From the NCBI RefSeq assembly GCF_900115785.1, contig NZ_FOYS01000001.1:548769-612768 (forward strand): 64,000 nucleotides of DNA, written 5' to 3'. Each line of letters opens with the position of its first letter. Position 1 is the stretch's first letter. Shown piece after piece: positions 25,826 to 34,552 of this stretch. The stretch comes from Halogeometricum limi (GTDB taxonomy: Archaea > Halobacteriota > Halobacteria > Halobacteriales > Haloferacaceae). The notes beneath the pieces were generated by a model that was not told the DNA's origin, did no database searches, and saw only the letters and a list, made by a program, of their open reading frames with translations. The position numbers and the translations under genes were made by a program.

Positions 25826-26878
25826 TCAGTCGTAGGTGATGAAGTGCGCCACGTCGAGCATCCGGTTCGAGAAGCCGTACTCGTTGTCGTACCACGTCAG
25901 AATCTTGTACAGACCGCCGTCGTTGACCTGGTTCGTGGACTTGAGGTCGACTGTCGAGGAGAACGGCAGACCGAGGATGTCTTGGGAGACGACTTCGTCG
26001 TCCGTGTAGCCGAGGACGCCCGCGAGGGGGCCGGAGTCGGCGGCGTCGCGGAAGGCGTCGTTTATCTCGTCGACCGACGGCGTCTCGTCGAGCGAGACGA
26101 CGAGTTCGGTGATGGAACCGTTCGGAACGGGGACGCGAATCGCCATTCCGTCGAGTTTGCCCTCCAACTGGGGGAGAATCTCGGTGGCGGCCTGCGCGGC
26201 ACCCGTCGAGGTGGGGACGATGTTCTCGGCGGCGGCGCGGCCGCGGCGCTTCTTCGCCTTCGGGCCGTCGATGAGGTTCTGCGACCCGGTGTAGGCGTGC
26301 ACCGTCGTCAGGAGACCGGAGTCGATGCCGAACTCCTCGTCCAGCACCTTCGCGACGGGCGTGACGGAGTTCGTCGTACACGAGGCGTTCGAGACGACGT
26401 CCTCGCCGTCGTACTCGTCGTGATTGACGCCGTAAACGATCTGTTTGACCTCTTCGTCTCCTTTCGGCGGCGCGGAGATGAGCACTTTGTCGGCACCCGC
26501 TTCGAGGTGCGCGGACGCGTCCTGCTTCGTGCGGAAGATGCCCGTACACTCGAGCGCCACGTCCACGTCGAGTTCGTCCCACGGGAGTTCGGCGGGACTC
26601 TGGATGTTGAACAGCGAGACGGAGGTATCGCCCGCGACGAGTTCTTCGCCCTCGAGCGACACCTCGTCGGCACGGCCCATCACGGAGTCGTACTTCGCGA
26701 GGTACTCCATGTCCTCGAAGTCCATCACGTCGTTGATACCGACGAGTTCGACCTTCGGGTTCTCCATGACCGCACGGAACACGTTCCGTCCGATTCGTCC
26801 GAACCCGTTCAATCCGACGCGCACCACGTCGTCGTCGTCGACGGCTGCGCCCGCAGCGAGGTACGATTTTTCACTCAT
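25826..26878 (-). CDS. gapA: Glyceraldehyde-3-phosphate dehydrogenase, type I (bacterial-like)
   Basis: 350 residues with a haloarchaeal N-terminal extension of about 17 residues before the coenzyme fold (VVRVGLNGFGRIGRNVFR). Asp50 in VGINDVMD follows the second beta strand and indicates NAD specificity. The catalytic cysteine is Cys167 in SNASCTTNSVTPV, and the phosphate-site histidine context is TTVHAYTGSQ. In Haloferax this enzyme works in glycolysis, opposite to the type II enzyme, which is also in this window. A TATA-like element (CAAGTATCTT on the minus strand, 26895-26905) lies about 20 bases upstream of the start. pgk follows on the same strand. Confidence 0.96.
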   Translation of the reverse strand: MSEKSYLAAGAAVDDDDVVRVGLNGFGRIGRNVFRAVMENPKVELVGINDVMDFEDMEYLAKYDSVMGRADEVSLEGEELVAGDTSVSLFNIQSPAELPWDELDVDVALECTGIFRTKQDASAHLEAGADKVLISAPPKGDEEVKQIVYGVNHDEYDGEDVVSNASCTTNSVTPVAKVLDEEFGIDSGLLTTVHAYTGSQNLIDGPKAKKRRGRAAAENIVPTSTGAAQAATEILPQLEGKLDGMAIRVPVPNGSITELVVSLDETPSVDEINDAFRDAADSGPLAGVLGYTDDEVVSQDILGLPFSSTVDLKSTNQVNDGGLYKILTWYDNEYGFSNRMLDVAHFITYD

Positions 26879-27161
26879 ATCCGAGTATCGTCGGCCAAGA
26901 TACTTGAATCCACGTGTCTCCGGCCAAAGTCAGTGAACGGCGATATCCGTGGGGTAAGAGAGCTGTACTGTCGCTTCTGTGTGAACGATGATTGACGATT
27001 TCGTGCGACCGAGTGCCAGATGCGGGCAGAGACGAGCACAGTCACACAGTATCAGGCACGCCGAGTTCGCGCCGCGACACCGCCCGAGACGGGCGTTCCG
27101 ACCGCTCTCGAAACCCACCGGGGGAGAAGGCTTTTGACCGGAACCAACCAAAGGCGGGTGT

Positions 27162-27524
27162 ATGAGAGATGAACGCGACGACCCGTTCGACAACATCTTC
27201 GACGAAATCGAACGGATGATGAGCGAGATGACCGGTGGTGACGCCACCGGGTTCGCCTCCGAAACCCACATCGACGTGTACGATGAGGGAGAGGCCATCC
27301 GACTCGTCGCGGACCTTCCGGGTGTGGAGAAAGACGCGATAGACCTCAAGTGCGACGGCGAGACGCTCACCGTCAGCGCCGCGGGCGACAGACGAGAGTA
27401 CGACGAACGAGTCACACTCCCCGTTCGCGTCGACGAGCACTCCGCGAAGGCGTCGTTCAAGAACGGCGTCCTGCAGGTCACGTTCCAGAAAACCGAAGAC
27501 TCTGCGGCCATCGACGTGGAGTAA
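27162..27524 (+). CDS. Hsp20/alpha-crystallin family small heat-shock protein
   Basis: A 120-residue ATP-independent holdase. After an N-terminal arm of about 30 residues (IFDEIERMMSEM), the alpha-crystallin domain runs from about residue 33 to 115. Marks are ETHIDVYDEGEAIRLVADLPGVEKDAIDLKC, the characteristic loop LPVRVDEHSAKASFKNGVLQVTF, with the A-x-x-x-n-G-V-L motif (SFKNGVLQV), and a short tail. The C-terminal I-x-I/V interaction motif is reduced to AIDVE. Upstream bases 26879-27161 contain the divergent gapI promoter and no gene. A second, more divergent alpha-crystallin-like protein is encoded at 36104. Confidence 0.9.
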   Translation: MRDERDDPFDNIFDEIERMMSEMTGGDATGFASETHIDVYDEGEAIRLVADLPGVEKDAIDLKCDGETLTVSAAGDRREYDERVTLPVRVDEHSAKASFKNGVLQVTFQKTEDSAAIDVE

Positions 27525-27547
27525 CTCGACGCCGTCTCCGCGCCGTC

Positions 27548-28408
27548 CTACTCGTTCTGTTCGGCGGTTCGCCGTATCAGCGCCGCGAGTCTGTCCCAGA
27601 AGTCGCCGTCGTACTTCTCGTGGTCTATCGTCGGCCGCGCGTTCGTCTCCGAGACGAGCGTCCGGTCTTCGGTGACGAGCACGTCGACGCCGAGATAGTC
27701 GATTCCGAGCGTCTCCGCCACGTCTAACGCCAACTCCCGATGCGCCTCCGAGACGGTCACCGCTCTCGCCTCCGCCCCGCGGTGGACGTTGTGCTTCCAG
27801 CGGTCTTCGCCGAGCGCGTTCGGGAGACGGCGTTCGACGCCGCCGACCACCCTGCCGTCGACGACCATCACGCGGTAGTCGCGGGCGTCGGGCACGTACT
27901 CCTGTATCAGGTAGGACTTGTCGCCCGTCGACCGGAAGTCGTGGACGAGGTTCAGGTAGTCGACGACGCCGAGAAGCGAGTCGACGTCGGACACCTTCGC
28001 GACGCCGACGCCGCGCGTCGCCGAGTTCGGCTTCACGACGAGTGGAAACGACAGGTCGGAGACGGCGTCGGCGACGACGCTCTCGTCCACCGGGTTCGAC
28101 AGCATCCGCGTCTCGGGAACGGGAAGCCCCGCCCGCGAGAGCGACGCGATTACGCCGCCTTTGTTCCGCGACGTGAGCACCGCCTCGCGGTCGTTCACCC
28201 ACGGAATCGGGTCGCGGGCGTCTATCGCCCCGCCCTCCATCAGCCGCGTCGGGTAGACGAACCCCACGTCGAAGTCGCCTCGCGACTCGGTGAGTCGAAT
28301 CGCGCGCGACTTCGCCGGGAGGTGTTCGACCGCGACGCCACGTTCGCCGAGTGGGTCCCGCATCCGCTCGAACGTCTCGCTCGACGTGGTGACCGCCAGT
28401 CGCAGCAT
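27548..28408 (-). CDS. RimK-type ATP-grasp ligase
   Basis: A 286-residue ATP-grasp enzyme that would join an amino acid or other amine to a carboxylate with ATP. The N-terminal preATP domain contains GFVYPTRLMEGGAID, the ATP-grasp core has FPLVVKPNSATRGVGVAKVSD (about residue 125-145) with the ATP-binding lysine, YLIQEYVPDARDYRVMVVDG, and the metal-binding ETNARPTIDHEKYD near the end. In the family, members modify ribosomal protein S6, coenzyme F420, LysW or tetrahydromethanopterin-like substrates. Close neighbours do not identify the substrate; the L10e gene 80 bases upstream is a positional hint only. Confidence 0.85.
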   Translation of the reverse strand: MLRLAVTTSSETFERMRDPLGERGVAVEHLPAKSRAIRLTESRGDFDVGFVYPTRLMEGGAIDARDPIPWVNDREAVLTSRNKGGVIASLSRAGLPVPETRMLSNPVDESVVADAVSDLSFPLVVKPNSATRGVGVAKVSDVDSLLGVVDYLNLVHDFRSTGDKSYLIQEYVPDARDYRVMVVDGRVVGGVERRLPNALGEDRWKHNVHRGAEARAVTVSEAHRELALDVAETLGIDYLGVDVLVTEDRTLVSETNARPTIDHEKYDGDFWDRLAALIRRTAEQNE

Positions 28409-28488
28409 CGGCTACGGAGAAGCGGCGATAGCGTAAAAATCGCCGGGTCGCGGCGAGGTGACCCGCGCCCGAAGCGTCCCTCGCTCAG

Positions 28489-29019
28489 TTACGAGACGAG
28501 CAGTTCTTCGCCCTTCTCGACGTCGATGCGGCACGGCGGCGACATCTTGTTGTAGGCGCGGCGCAGTGCGTCCTTCGCGATGGGCGCGTCCTCGACGCTG
28601 CAGTAGATGGTGAACACGCGCTCGCCATTCTGGATACGGGCGGCGGTGCCGACGACCTTACCGAACGACTGGCGCATTCCGTCGGAGACACGGTCCGCAC
28701 CCGCACCGGTCGCCTGCTTGTTCTCGCGCAGGACCTGGTGGGGGAACTTACGGAGGACCATCTTGTAGTTCGGCTGACCGACCTGCTTGAGCATCACGCG
28801 GTTGGCCGACAGGCGTGCGGACTCCAGCGAACCGTGTCGAATCTGGCACTCCTCTTCGAGACGGAGGCTGATCTGGACCGGGTAGTCCTCGGGACCCGTC
28901 TGGAGGTTGCCCATGTTGTGCTGTGCGATCTTCGAACCGGGAATTCCGGTGATGTACTCGCGTCGGGTGTACGACGGCTTGTCGATTTCGCGGTACATCG
29001 AGGCGGGTTTATCTGCCAT
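28489..29019 (-). CDS. rpl10e: 50S ribosomal protein L10e (uL16)
   Basis: 176 residues from ATG 29019 ([22 protein letters not shown]). This is the archaeal/eukaryal L10e form of uL16, which sits near the peptidyl-transferase centre and the tRNA elbow. Conserved segments are [41 protein letters not shown] and [21 protein letters not shown]. The length and motif order are standard. The start 18 codons downstream of another in-frame ATG is chosen because the family always begins M-x-x-K-P-(A/G). It is transcribed separately from the large ribosomal operons. Confidence 0.97.
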   Translation of the reverse strand: MADKPASMYREIDKPSYTRREYITGIPGSKIAQHNMGNLQTGPEDYPVQISLRLEEECQIRHGSLESARLSANRVMLKQVGQPNYKMVLRKFPHQVLRENKQATGAGADRVSDGMRQSFGKVVGTAARIQNGERVFTIYCSVEDAPIAKDALRRAYNKMSPPCRIDVEKGEELLVS

Positions 29020-29159
29020 GGTTACTTGTGCAGAAGAACGTTCATGCGGCGTAAAAGCGCTTCGAAGCATCACCCGCCTGCGGTGCCGCGTGCCGCGTTC
29101 TCACGCGCCACGCCCGCGCGTCGAAACTATCAATCGACGGACGTTCGTACCACGAGACA

Positions 29160-30659
29160 GTGGCACGATTCACTCGGCGGACGGCCGGCCTCGTCCTCGG
29201 ACCCCTCGGGTACGTCACGGTCCGTCTCGCTCCCCCGCCGGGGCTCGACCCGGCCGGTGCGGCGGCGCTGGCGTGTACCGTCTGGGTCGCCGTCTGGTGG
29301 CTGACTGAGACGGCCCCCGTCGCGGTCACCGCACTGCTTCCCGTGGTCCTCTTTCCCGTCTCGGGCGTCACGGCGGCGGCGACGACGGCCGCCGCGTACA
29401 CTGACCCGGTCACGTTTCTCTTTCTCGGCGGCTTCCTCGTCGCACTCGCCATCGAACGGTGGGGACTCCATCGTCGTATCGCCGTCACCGTCGTCACCGC
29501 CGTCGGCGACGACCCCCGCCACCTGCTCGGCGGATTCATGCTCACCACGGCGGCGCTGTCGATGTGGGTGTCGAACACGGCGACGGCGATGGTGATGGTT
29601 CCCATCGCACTCTCCGTCGTCGGTGACCCCGACGAAGACCCGCGAAACGACGCGGCTCTGGACCGAACTCCCGCTCTCTTCGTCTCGCCGCAGGACTCAC
29701 TCCCGCCGTCCTCACCCGCACACACCCGCTTCGGGACCGCGCTCGTCCTCGGAATCGCGTACGCGGCCTCTATCGGCGGCATCGCCACGCTCATCGGAAC
29801 GCCGCCGAACGCGATTCTCGCGGCCGTCGTCGAGCGCTCGCTCGGCGTTCGACTCGATTTCGTCCGTTGGATGCTGTTCGGGGTCCCGTTCGCGGCCGTG
29901 TTTCTCCCCCTCACGTGGGCCGTACTGGTCGCCTCGTTCGACGTGCGCGGGCAGACGGCCACGCACTCGTTCTCGGTGGAGCGGACTGCACTCGGTTCGT
30001 TGTCGGTGCCCGAGCGCCGCGTCCTCGCCGTCTTCGCGCTCGTCGTCGCGGGGTGGCTCACTCGCCCGTTCCTTCTCGACCCGTTCGTCCCCGGTCTTAC
30101 GGACGGTGCCATCGCCGTCACGAGTGCGACGCTCCTGTTTCTCGTTCCGAACGGTGTCGACGGTGGCCGACTCCTCTCGTGGGAGGACACCGCCCGACTC
30201 CCCTGGGAAGTGCTGCTCGTCTTCGGCGGGGGATTCGCCATCGCGGACGCTTTCCGGACGACGCAACTCGACGCGTGGTTCGGCTCGACGTTCGGCGGTC
30301 TCTCAGGGCTTCCGACCATCTTCGTCTTGCTCGCCGTCGCCACCGCCGTCGTCTTTCTCACCGAGGTCACCTCCAACAGCGCAACGGCGTCGTTGTTCGT
30401 TCCGCTCGCGCTCGGGTCGGGGATAGCACTCGGCGTCTCGCCGTTCGTTCTGGGCGTCGTCGTCGCCGTGTCGGCCTCGCTCGCGTTCATGCTCCCGGTC
30501 GCTACCCCGCCCAACGCCGTCGTCTTCGGGACCGGCTACGTCACCGTTCCGCAGATGGCGCGCGTCGGCGTCGTGTTGAACGTCGTCGGTATCGTCCTCC
30601 TCGTTCTCGCGGTGACGCTCTGGATTCCGTTCGTCTGGGGCGTCTCCGTGTTCCCCTGA
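29160..30659 (+). CDS. SLC13/DASS-family sodium-coupled anion symporter
   Basis: 499 residues, about 11 membrane segments plus re-entrant hairpins. The two diagnostic S-N-(T/S) motifs of the family are present: MWVSNTATAMVMVPIA near residue 140 and TEVTSNSATASLFVPLA near residue 404, which build the Na+ and carboxylate-binding sites. A WLTETAPVAVTALLP segment near the N-terminus is also typical. Members import dicarboxylates, citrate, sulfate or phosphate. The second motif S-N-S rather than S-N-T is a mild variation. The start is a GTG at 29160; substrate is unknown. It is followed by a glutamine amidotransferase gene on the same strand. Confidence 0.88.
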   Translation: MARFTRRTAGLVLGPLGYVTVRLAPPPGLDPAGAAALACTVWVAVWWLTETAPVAVTALLPVVLFPVSGVTAAATTAAAYTDPVTFLFLGGFLVALAIERWGLHRRIAVTVVTAVGDDPRHLLGGFMLTTAALSMWVSNTATAMVMVPIALSVVGDPDEDPRNDAALDRTPALFVSPQDSLPPSSPAHTRFGTALVLGIAYAASIGGIATLIGTPPNAILAAVVERSLGVRLDFVRWMLFGVPFAAVFLPLTWAVLVASFDVRGQTATHSFSVERTALGSLSVPERRVLAVFALVVAGWLTRPFLLDPFVPGLTDGAIAVTSATLLFLVPNGVDGGRLLSWEDTARLPWEVLLVFGGGFAIADAFRTTQLDAWFGSTFGGLSGLPTIFVLLAVATAVVFLTEVTSNSATASLFVPLALGSGIALGVSPFVLGVVVAVSASLAFMLPVATPPNAVVFGTGYVTVPQMARVGVVLNVVGIVLLVLAVTLWIPFVWGVSVFP

Positions 30660-30726
30660 CCCGTCTGCTCTCGCTTCGCGCCGCGCAGACCGGAGGGTTC
30701 TCGTCGCCCGACGCGGATACACGCGT

Positions 30727-31386
30727 ATGATACTCGTCTTGGAGAACGAGGTGGACCCGGAGACGCGGTACTTCGTCCCCGAGATTCGTCGCCACCTCGA
30801 AGCCGCCGGTGCGACCGTCCGCGTCGACGAGTACGCCGACCACGGCGGCCGACCCGACGCGCTCTCGACGGCGGACGCCGTCGTCGTCTCGGGGAGCACG
30901 GCGGGCGTCTACGAGACGGACGACTACCCGTGGATGAACGACTTGCGCGAACTCGTCTCCGAACTCGTCCGCGAAGAGATTCCGACGCTCGGCGTCTGCT
31001 TCGGCCACCAACTCGTCAACGACGCCCTCGGCGGCGCGGTGGAACACCGCGGCCTCCGCGCCGGAATCGAACCGGTCCGGTTCGCCGACGACCCCCTGTT
31101 CGACGGCGTCGGAACCCGCGTCCCACTCGTCCACGGCGACTTCGTGACCGAACTCGGCGACGGCATGGAAGCCATCGCCTCGGCGGACTACTACCCCAAC
31201 CTCGCCAGCAGACACCGCGACGCACCGCTTTGGACCGTGCAGTACCACCCCGAGTTCACGGCGTCTCTGTTCCCGGCCATAGAGGAGGACTTCGGCTGGC
31301 CCGAGGACCCCGCTCACCGCGACTTCGGCGGCGTGACTCCGGAACGGACGTTCGAGAACTTCGTCCGACTCGCCGAGCGACGCTGA
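30727..31386 (+). CDS. Class I glutamine amidotransferase-like protein
   Basis: 219 residues of the stand-alone GATase1 type (GMP synthase glutaminase-like). The nucleophile elbow is PTLGVCFGHQLVNDALGG with catalytic cysteine at about residue 97, and the catalytic His-Glu pair is QYHPEFTAS at about residue 178. VVVSGSTAGVYETDDYPW matches the oxyanion loop of the family. The protein hydrolyses glutamine to glutamate and ammonia or cleaves gamma-glutamyl peptides; a synthetase partner is not adjacent. An alternative is a gamma-glutamyl peptidase; the sequence does not decide. Confidence 0.88.
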   Translation: MILVLENEVDPETRYFVPEIRRHLEAAGATVRVDEYADHGGRPDALSTADAVVVSGSTAGVYETDDYPWMNDLRELVSELVREEIPTLGVCFGHQLVNDALGGAVEHRGLRAGIEPVRFADDPLFDGVGTRVPLVHGDFVTELGDGMEAIASADYYPNLASRHRDAPLWTVQYHPEFTASLFPAIEEDFGWPEDPAHRDFGGVTPERTFENFVRLAERR

Positions 31387-31406
31387 ACTTCGGCGTCGCC
31401 GTCGAC

Positions 31407-32201
31407 TCAGTTTTCCTCGTTTCCGTCTTCCTCGTGCCCACCGTTCTCGTCTCCTCCCCCGTCGCCGCTGTCCGAACGCTCGTCACCCGCCACCGGTTCG
31501 ACGGCGACGAACGACAGTCCCTTCTCGTCCAGCAACGCCTCCGTTCGGTCGGTCACGGACGGGGCGACGAGGATTCCGCGAACCCCCTCGTCGGGGAACT
31601 CGGCGTCCACCGCTTCCACGTAGCGCTGGAGTTGACTGGCCGCCGAGGGGCCGACGCGCCGCCGTTTCAACTCCACGACGACCGGTCGGCCCGCCGCGTC
31701 CTCGCCGAAGATGTCCACCGGCCCCGCCGTCGTCTCTCGCTCCGTCGCCTGCGGAACGAACCCGTCTTCGACGAGTCCGGGGTCGTCGAGGATGCGCCGT
31801 CTGAGGTCCTCTTCGCTCCCGAGGAGTTCGAGGTCACTGCGGTCGGTCACCTCGTAGGCGGACAGTTGGTCGATTCGCTCGAACCGCACGTCGAGACGTT
31901 CCGCCGGCGTCGTCCGCTCGCTTCTCACGCGGAGACGGCCGTCGCGGACGCTCGCGCGGTGCGTACACCCCGGCGGTTGCCAGTTGACGGGCTTTCGCTT
32001 CTCGTCGGTGTGGACGAGGATGGTCCCGTCCGGTTTGCAGACGACGAGGCGGTCGCCCGGGCCGAGACTGGAGGTGGCGCGGCCGTCGTACTCGACCGTA
32101 CAGCGTCCGAACAGCGTCACCATGCGACCGTCGCCGAACGCCTCCTCCAAGAGGACGAGTGCGTCGCGGTGCGTCGGGCGGTGGAGGACGGTGGCCGGCA
32201 T
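31407..32201 (-). CDS. nucS: Mismatch/branched-DNA endonuclease NucS (EndoMS)
   Basis: 264 residues from ATG 32201. The N-terminal half is the DNA-binding beta domain (TVEYDGRATSSLGPGDRLVVCKPDG), the C-terminal half a RecB-like nuclease. Catalytic residues follow the NucS pattern: aspartate in GPVDIFGED (about residue 160), then VVVELKRRR with the Glu-x-Lys pair, and the SQLQRYVEAV helix. NucS/EndoMS cuts both strands around mismatches in archaea lacking MutS/MutL and may also cleave flaps. An acidic tail (GDGGGDENGG...) closes the protein; no clear PCNA-binding PIP motif is visible in it. Confidence 0.93.
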   Translation of the reverse strand: MPATVLHRPTHRDALVLLEEAFGDGRMVTLFGRCTVEYDGRATSSLGPGDRLVVCKPDGTILVHTDEKRKPVNWQPPGCTHRASVRDGRLRVRSERTTPAERLDVRFERIDQLSAYEVTDRSDLELLGSEEDLRRRILDDPGLVEDGFVPQATERETTAGPVDIFGEDAAGRPVVVELKRRRVGPSAASQLQRYVEAVDAEFPDEGVRGILVAPSVTDRTEALLDEKGLSFVAVEPVAGDERSDSGDGGGDENGGHEEDGNEEN

Positions 32202-32322
32202 GTGTTCGTAACCGTCCGTGATTGGGCGGGGACCGGTATAAGTCGCGTGACGCGGACCCGGTCGGACGCTCTCGACCCGAGCGGTGCGCGCACTTATGGA
32301 ACGTGACGACGAACTGTCTATC

Positions 32323-32769
32323 ATGGACGACGAATACAGTTCGTTCCGCGGGAACCGAATGGACGAGGCGGACGTCGACGAGTTCCTCCGCTCGCAGGGT
32401 GTGGGCGTGTTGTCGCTGGCCGACGACGGTGAGGCGTACGGCGTTCCGCTCTCGTTCGGGTACGACGGCGAACGCTTGTACTTCGTCTACCTCCGTCCCG
32501 AAGAGACGAGCAAGAAGGAGGCGTTCGCCGCGGAGACGCAGCGAGCGAGTTTCACCTGCTTCGACGCCGCCGGAAAGCACGACTGGCGCAGCGTCGTCGT
32601 CGAGGGCTCGATTCGGCCGATAGCGGACGACGAGTGGTCGACGCTCTCGGAGACGATGGCGGAGAACGCGTGGTTCCCCAGTCTGTTCTCCGAGGTGGAA
32701 CCGATGCAGGACATCCTGGGCTGGGTGTTGGACATCGAGTCCGCGACGGGCCTCCGGAACCGAGCATAA
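32323..32769 (+). CDS. Pyridoxamine 5'-phosphate oxidase-like FMN-binding protein
   Basis: 148 residues with the split-barrel flavin-binding fold. The ATG at 32323 is preferred, giving the N-terminus MDDEYSSF and then MDEADVDEFLRSQGVGVLSLADDGEAYGVPLSFGY, the standard PPOX opening. LYFVYLRPEETSKKEAFA and DWRSVVVEGSIRPI carry the remaining fold signatures. Haloarchaeal members of this group bind FMN, F420 or heme and are rarely characterised; they are not classic PdxH enzymes. A start at 32296 would add nine residues. It stands between nucS and an MFS gene. Confidence 0.82.
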   Translation: MDDEYSSFRGNRMDEADVDEFLRSQGVGVLSLADDGEAYGVPLSFGYDGERLYFVYLRPEETSKKEAFAAETQRASFTCFDAAGKHDWRSVVVEGSIRPIADDEWSTLSETMAENAWFPSLFSEVEPMQDILGWVLDIESATGLRNRA

Positions 32770-32818
32770 CCACCGGCCGACGCGAACGGCTTTGTACGTC
32801 CCGCGTGACCGTCCGGTC

Positions 32819-34084
32819 GTGCAATCCGCCGACGGCACCGACGACACGTCCGAGACGCGCACGCCCCGGGTCGTCCGCACGAAGTGGCACGCGCTCGCAC
32901 TGGTCTCCGTCGCCGAACTCCTCGCGATGTCGCTGTGGTTCAGCGCCAGCGCCGTCGCTCCGCAACTGGCCGCGCTCTGGGGTCTCGCGCCCGCGCAGGT
33001 CGGATGGCTGACGAGCGCCGTCCAACTCGGGTTCGTCGTCGGCGCACTCCTCTCTGCGGTGCTGACGCTCGCCGACGCCGTCGAGTCCCGGTACCTCGTC
33101 GCGGCGTCCGCCCTCCTCGGCGCGTCGACGACGGTTGCGCTCGCCGCCGTCGCCGACGGCCCACTCGTCGCCGTGGGACTCCGATTCCTCACCGGCGTCG
33201 CACTCGCCGGCGTCTACCCGCCGGGGATGAAACTCGTCGCGGGGTGGTTGCCGGAAGAGCGCGGACTCGCCATCGGGACGCTCGTCGGTGCGCTCACCGT
33301 CGGGTCGGCCCTTCCGCACCTCGTGCGCGCGTTCGGCGGCGTCGACGACCCGTTGTTCGTCCTCTACGTTGCCGCCGGACTCGCGACTGTCGCCGCCACG
33401 CTCGTCGTCTTCGTCCCGCCCGGCCCCGCGGCGGCGCCGGCGTCCCGATTCGACCCCCGCGCGGTCCGACGCCTCCTCCGCGACAGACCGTCGCTCCTCG
33501 CCAACGTGGGCTACTTCGGCCACATGTGGGAACTGTACGCCGTCTGGACGTGGATACCCGTCTTCCTCGCGTTCAGCGTCGAAGCCGGGTCGCTCTCGCT
33601 CGCGGCACCCGACAGGACCGTCTCGCTTCTCGCCTTCCTCACCATCGCCGTCGGCGGCGTCGGCGCGACGGTGGCCGGGCGACTCGCCGACCGCGTCGGG
33701 CGGACGGCGGTGACGAGCGTCAGCATGGTCGTCAGCGGTGCCGCGAGCCTCCTCGCTGGCGTCGTCTTCGGGGCGTCGCTCCTCGTGCTGACGCCGTTCC
33801 TCCTCGTCTGGGGCGTCGCCATCGTCGCCGACTCCGCGCAGTTCTCCGCCGCCGTCTCCGAACTCGCCGAGTCCGACTACGTCGGGACGGCGCTGACGCT
33901 GCAGACGGCCGTCGGCTTCCTCCTCACTATCGTCTCGATTCAACTCGTCCCGTTCGTCGCGGGCGTCGTCGGATGGCGCTGGACGTTCGCACCGCTGGCA
34001 CTCGGTCCCCTCGTCGGGACGGTGGCGATGCGACGACTCAGAGCGCACCCGGCGTCGTCGGCGATGGCCGGGGGCCGTCGTTAG
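32819..34084 (+). CDS. MFS transporter (nitrate/nitrite or sugar-type, uncertain)
   Basis: About 421 residues from GTG 32819, 12 predicted helices. The N-terminal half has WHALALVSVAELLAMSLWFSASAV, and the later line ERGLAIGTLVGALTVGSALPHLVRA fits the fifth-helix motif of MFS proteins. The central motif-A repeat reads AGRLADRVGRTAVTSVSMV. The N-terminus resembles cyanate/nitrate-type carriers, but the substrate is not defined. The stop overlaps the end of the convergent VanZ-type gene by 4 bases. An in-frame TTG at 32792 is the alternative start. Confidence 0.86.
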   Translation: MQSADGTDDTSETRTPRVVRTKWHALALVSVAELLAMSLWFSASAVAPQLAALWGLAPAQVGWLTSAVQLGFVVGALLSAVLTLADAVESRYLVAASALLGASTTVALAAVADGPLVAVGLRFLTGVALAGVYPPGMKLVAGWLPEERGLAIGTLVGALTVGSALPHLVRAFGGVDDPLFVLYVAAGLATVAATLVVFVPPGPAAAPASRFDPRAVRRLLRDRPSLLANVGYFGHMWELYAVWTWIPVFLAFSVEAGSLSLAAPDRTVSLLAFLTIAVGGVGATVAGRLADRVGRTAVTSVSMVVSGAASLLAGVVFGASLLVLTPFLLVWGVAIVADSAQFSAAVSELAESDYVGTALTLQTAVGFLLTIVSIQLVPFVAGVVGWRWTFAPLALGPLVGTVAMRRLRAHPASSAMAGGRR

Positions 34085-34503
34085 TCGTCTCCCGCCTCGC
34101 TCCCCAGTACGCCTTCCACGCCCCCGAACGCCGAGTACGCGCCCGCGCCGAGGGCGGCACCGACGGCGTTCGCGACGGCGTCGGCGACGCTGAACGACCG
34201 GGCCGGTATCGACGCCTGCACGAGTTCCACGCCGCCGCCGAGAGCGGTGGCGGCGACGGCGGCGAGGGCGACGCTCGCGGTGTCGCGCGCGCGGAGGGCG
34301 TCGGCCCCGAGAAAGGCCGTCGTCGCGTACGCGCCGAGGTGAACCCACTTGTCGACGCCGACACCGAGAAGCGTCGGAAGCGCCGTCGGCGTCGCTTCCG
34401 CGGGTCCGCTCCCGGGCGGCGAGACGACGGACGCGACGACGACGACGAGGCTCCAGCACGCGACCGGACCGACTCGTCTGAGATGTGAACGGGGGCGACT
34501 CAC
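34081..34503 (-). CDS. VanZ-like membrane protein
   Basis: 140 residues, four predicted membrane helices. The segment VDKWVHLGAYATTAFLGADAL is the VanZ-family signature (D-K-x-x-H-x-x-x-Y). The third segment has GGGVELVQASIPARSFSVADAVANAVGAALG, which contains the family's E-x-x-Q and D-x-x-x-N positions. VanZ-like proteins occur in bacteria and archaea with unknown role, apart from teicoplanin resistance in one case. The start is GTG at 34503. It overlaps the convergent MFS stop by four bases. Confidence 0.82.
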   Translation of the reverse strand: MSRPRSHLRRVGPVACWSLVVVVASVVSPPGSGPAEATPTALPTLLGVGVDKWVHLGAYATTAFLGADALRARDTASVALAAVAATALGGGVELVQASIPARSFSVADAVANAVGAALGAGAYSAFGGVEGVLGSEAGDD

Positions 34504-34552
34504 TGTGGAGTGAAGTCGCTCCGCGTTCCTGAGCGTTTCTCTTCGGGCGTCC

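Noticed and set aside
32552-34459. 635-codon minus-strand open frame opposite the second MFS gene
   Set aside because: Arg/Glu/Asp-rich antisense shadow of a convincing transporter; no independent start signal or motif.
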